NCBI GenBank assembly: GCA_028706735.1
Contig: JAQTVS010000140.1
Span: forward strand, 1 to 7,122
DNA: 7,122 bases
Source of the DNA: Thiomonas sp.
GTDB taxonomy: Bacteria > Pseudomonadota > Gammaproteobacteria > Burkholderiales > Burkholderiaceae_C
Direction: 5' to 3'
Below the pieces are notes generated by a model, which worked only from the letters and a program-made list of their open reading frames with translations, was not told the origin of the DNA and made no database searches. A program made the position numbers and the translations under genes. This document shows, piece after piece, positions 5,906-7,122 of the stretch; within the stretch, counting starts at the first letter, position 1; the number at the start of each line of letters is the position of its first letter.

Positions 5906-6255
5906 ACGCCGACGGCCAGATAAATGACCGTGAACACGCTCAGCGGCAAATTCCAGAAAATCAGGTGATCGATCCAGGTCTGGATCAGTCCGGCGCGATC
6001 CCCCTGCCGCCCCGCGCGTTGCATCAGATCGCTTTGCCACAGGGTGAGAAAGCAGGCTCGCCCCAGCGCCGCCTGCGCGGCCACCACGACCATCGACAGC
6101 AGATGCGCCGTGCGCCACAGGCAACCGCGCACCCAGCGCCAGCGCCGCCAAGCGCCGAGGGGAATCACAATCAGCCCGGCAATATTGAACGCGATGACGA
6201 GCAGATGCGCCCCCAGCACGAGGTGAGCGAATTCCAGGGCTTGATCGGGGCGCAT
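5797..6255 (-). CDS. Small membrane protein, DUF2784-like
   Basis: This 152-residue predicted integral membrane protein has hydrophobic segments near 8-32, 50-66 and 98-125 and a basic tail from 127. The early FAHLVLGAHLLVIAFNIAGL segment, the central cysteine in RACFLTLWQSDL (66-77) and the final hydrophobic hairpin resemble DUF2784 proteins, whose function is unknown. The family call is from recall, not search. ATG at 6255 is the first good start; only a weak purine stretch (GAAGACC) precedes it. Residues 117-152, the end of the last helix and the tail, are encoded antisense to the end of lnt. The tail is unlike the rest and extends beyond the usual DUF2784 length as I remember it. The plus-strand frames here show no family features. 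Confidence 0.75.
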   Translation of the reverse strand: MRPDQALEFAHLVLGAHLLVIAFNIAGLIVIPLGAWRRWRWVRGCLWRTAHLLSMVVVAAQAALGRACFLTLWQSDLMQRAGRQGDRAGLIQTWIDHLIFWNLPLSVFTVIYLAVGVYAVVLWWWVRPRCGRRKTQPNSSAKAASKRSGQSP

Positions 6256-6303
6256 CGCAAGGTCTTCGATAGAGCAATGCCACCTTACGGCAAATTGGAA
6301 CTA

Positions 6304-6327
6304 CATGCAGTTACAGCGCACTGCATG
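6304..6327. promoter_or_regulatory. 24-bp dyad, candidate operator
   Basis: Perfect 8-bp inverted arms CATGCAGT (6304-6311) and ACTGCATG (6320-6327) flank an 8-bp spacer. The dyad lies in the 123-bp region between the divergent DUF2784-like and thioredoxin-like genes, 51 bp before the thioredoxin start. The arm spacing of about 16 bp centre to centre suits a dimeric DNA-binding protein. I cannot identify convincing -35/-10 boxes for either gene around it. It could also form an RNA hairpin, but no T run follows on either strand. Confidence 0.45.
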
Positions 6328-6378
6328 CATGAAGGCTATGTTTTCCCTTGAAAAGCCATTATTTTCTGGAGTCGTTCC

Positions 6379-7014
6379 ATGTTGTCCCTGACCTCTTCTC
6401 TGCGCCGTGTCGCCATGGCACTGGCGCTGTCCGCCTTGTCCATTCCCGCCACTTGGGCTGCGGGCTTCACGTTGACGCCCTACCCAAGCGCGCGCACCCT
6501 GCCCTTGTCGCAAGTCACGTTTGAAAACGGACAAGGCAAGCACATGACCCTGGCCGACTTCAAGGGCAAGGTGGTGTTGCTCAATATCTGGGCAACCTGG
6601 TGCCCGCCGTGTGTGCGAGAAATGCCCACGCTCGACAAGCTGCAAAAGCTGCTGGGGGGCAAGAATTTTGCCGTCGTGCCCTTATCGGTGGACAAAGGCG
6701 GCATCTACACCGTGAAGAGCTTTTATGACGACAACTTCATCAGCTCGCTCCCCATTTATGTAGATCCGACGACCAATGTGCTCGACGCCCTGAACATCCT
6801 CGGCACCCCGACCACCATTCTGATCGACAAGCAGGGCAAGGAAATCGCCCGCACCATGGGGCCGGAAGACTGGAATCAGCCCGCGGTGATTGCGCAGATC
6901 AAGCATTACATGGCGGCGCCAGGGCCTGCGGCCATGCCGCCCCAGCAGGCGCGCACGGTGGAGACACGCCACACCCGCATGGCTGCGGCCGGCACACAGG
7001 CCGCGCCGGAGTAA
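6379..7014 (+). CDS. Exported TlpA/ResA-like thiol-disulfide oxidoreductase
   Basis: This 211-residue periplasmic thioredoxin-fold protein is predicted to reduce or exchange disulfides, as TlpA, ResA and CcmG do in cytochrome maturation or protein folding. Residues 1-27 form a Sec signal peptide (SLRR, hydrophobic core, likely cut after TWA). There is no lipobox cysteine. The active site WCPPC is at 74-78 (Cys75, Cys78) within NIWATWCPPCVREMP. The cis-proline loop LGTPTT is at 141-146 with Pro144. A GGAG at 6368-6371 lies 7 bases before the ATG. The fold ends near 178; the remaining ~33 residues are Ala/Pro-rich and probably disordered. No cytochrome biogenesis gene is visible, so the substrate is unknown. 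An open frame starts 11 bp after the stop, suggesting an operon. Confidence 0.9.
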   Translation: MLSLTSSLRRVAMALALSALSIPATWAAGFTLTPYPSARTLPLSQVTFENGQGKHMTLADFKGKVVLLNIWATWCPPCVREMPTLDKLQKLLGGKNFAVVPLSVDKGGIYTVKSFYDDNFISSLPIYVDPTTNVLDALNILGTPTTILIDKQGKEIARTMGPEDWNQPAVIAQIKHYMAAPGPAAMPPQQARTVETRHTRMAAAGTQAAPE

Positions 7015-7025
7015 GCCGCCAGACC

Positions 7026-7122
7026 ATGCAAACCGCCGCGTCGCCCTGGCGCCCAGATGATGCTTCGGCCCAGAAGCAAAGCGCCTGGTCGCAGATTTCG
7101 CCCGCCGCGCGGCGCATCATTC
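7026..7122 (+). CDS. Start of an unidentified gene, cut by the right edge
   Basis: An ATG at 7026 opens a frame with no stop to the window end, giving 32 residues (begins MQTAASPWRPDD). Third codon positions are mostly G or C, as in the neighbouring genes, and the frame starts 11 bp after the thioredoxin-like gene on the same strand. There is no clear Shine-Dalgarno sequence, so coupling to the upstream gene is possible. The visible residues are polar and carry no recognisable domain or signal peptide. The true start could also lie beyond the edge; I cannot name a product. Confidence 0.5.
   Translation, partial: MQTAASPWRPDDASAQKQSAWSQISPAARRII

Noticed and set aside
4364..6283. Very long minus-strand open frame (639 codons) antisense to lnt
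   Set aside because: The translation is Gln/Arg/Ala/Gly-rich without any domain, and it mirrors the well-supported lnt gene. This is typical of shadow frames in GC-rich coding DNA.
5965..6351. Plus-strand open frame between lnt and the thioredoxin-like gene
   Set aside because: Pro/Gln/His-rich translation without domains; the minus-strand frame has clear membrane segments and a DUF2784-like pattern.
6899..7120. Minus-strand open frame at the right edge
   Set aside because: It is antisense to the end of the thioredoxin-like gene and to a downstream plus-strand frame with good third-position GC; no recognisable motif.

Overview
The window looks like a chromosomal segment of a GC-rich betaproteobacterium, most likely of the order Burkholderiales. 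The evidence is the 16S rRNA fragment at the left edge, which has a betaproteobacterial pattern, the phoH-ybeY-lnt gene order, and the consistently G/C-ending codons of the proteins. The 16S sequence is compatible with a Thiomonas-like or Leptothrix/Rubrivivax-like lineage, but I cannot fix the genus by eye.

Layout. Bases 1-397 are the 5' end of a 16S rRNA gene on the minus strand; the operon continues off the left edge. Bases 398-842 are its leader and promoter region. This holds a boxA-like element, several stem-loops, and a 66-bp direct repeat present twice (541-606 and 639-704, one mismatch). Each copy carries a complete -35/-10 promoter. A third candidate promoter lies further upstream (756-784). 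Next on the minus strand is a probable two-gene unit, transcribed toward the rRNA operon: a NarL/FixJ-type response regulator (1775-2449) followed by a class IV PLP-dependent D-amino acid transaminase (843-1718). A short divergent region (2450-2565) separates this from a plus-strand cluster for RNA quality control and envelope lipoprotein maturation: phoH/ybeZ (2566-3606), ybeY (3689-4219) and lnt (4253-5905). A minus-strand gene for a small membrane protein resembling DUF2784 (5797-6255) converges on lnt and overlaps its last 109 bases. Diverging from it is a plus-strand gene for an exported TlpA/ResA-like thioredoxin (6379-7014). An open reading frame starting 11 bases after that gene runs off the right edge.

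How the genes work together. PhoH (an ATPase) and YbeY (a metal-dependent RNase acting in 16S rRNA maturation and ribosome quality control) are a classical pair and sit next to an rRNA operon here. Lnt adds the third acyl chain to lipoproteins. The usual neighbours miaB (before phoH) and corC/ybeX (between ybeY and lnt) are both missing from their normal positions. The transaminase interconverts D-amino acids and 2-oxo acids, possibly supplying D-Glu or D-Ala. The regulator may control it, but no partner kinase is visible.

I found no mobile element, CRISPR array, phage gene or clearly new multi-gene system. The parts most worth checking are regulatory: the duplicated rRNA promoter, competing stems in the 16S leader, two competing hairpins around the ybeY ribosome binding site, the lnt/DUF2784 overlap, and a 24-bp dyad between the DUF2784 and thioredoxin genes.
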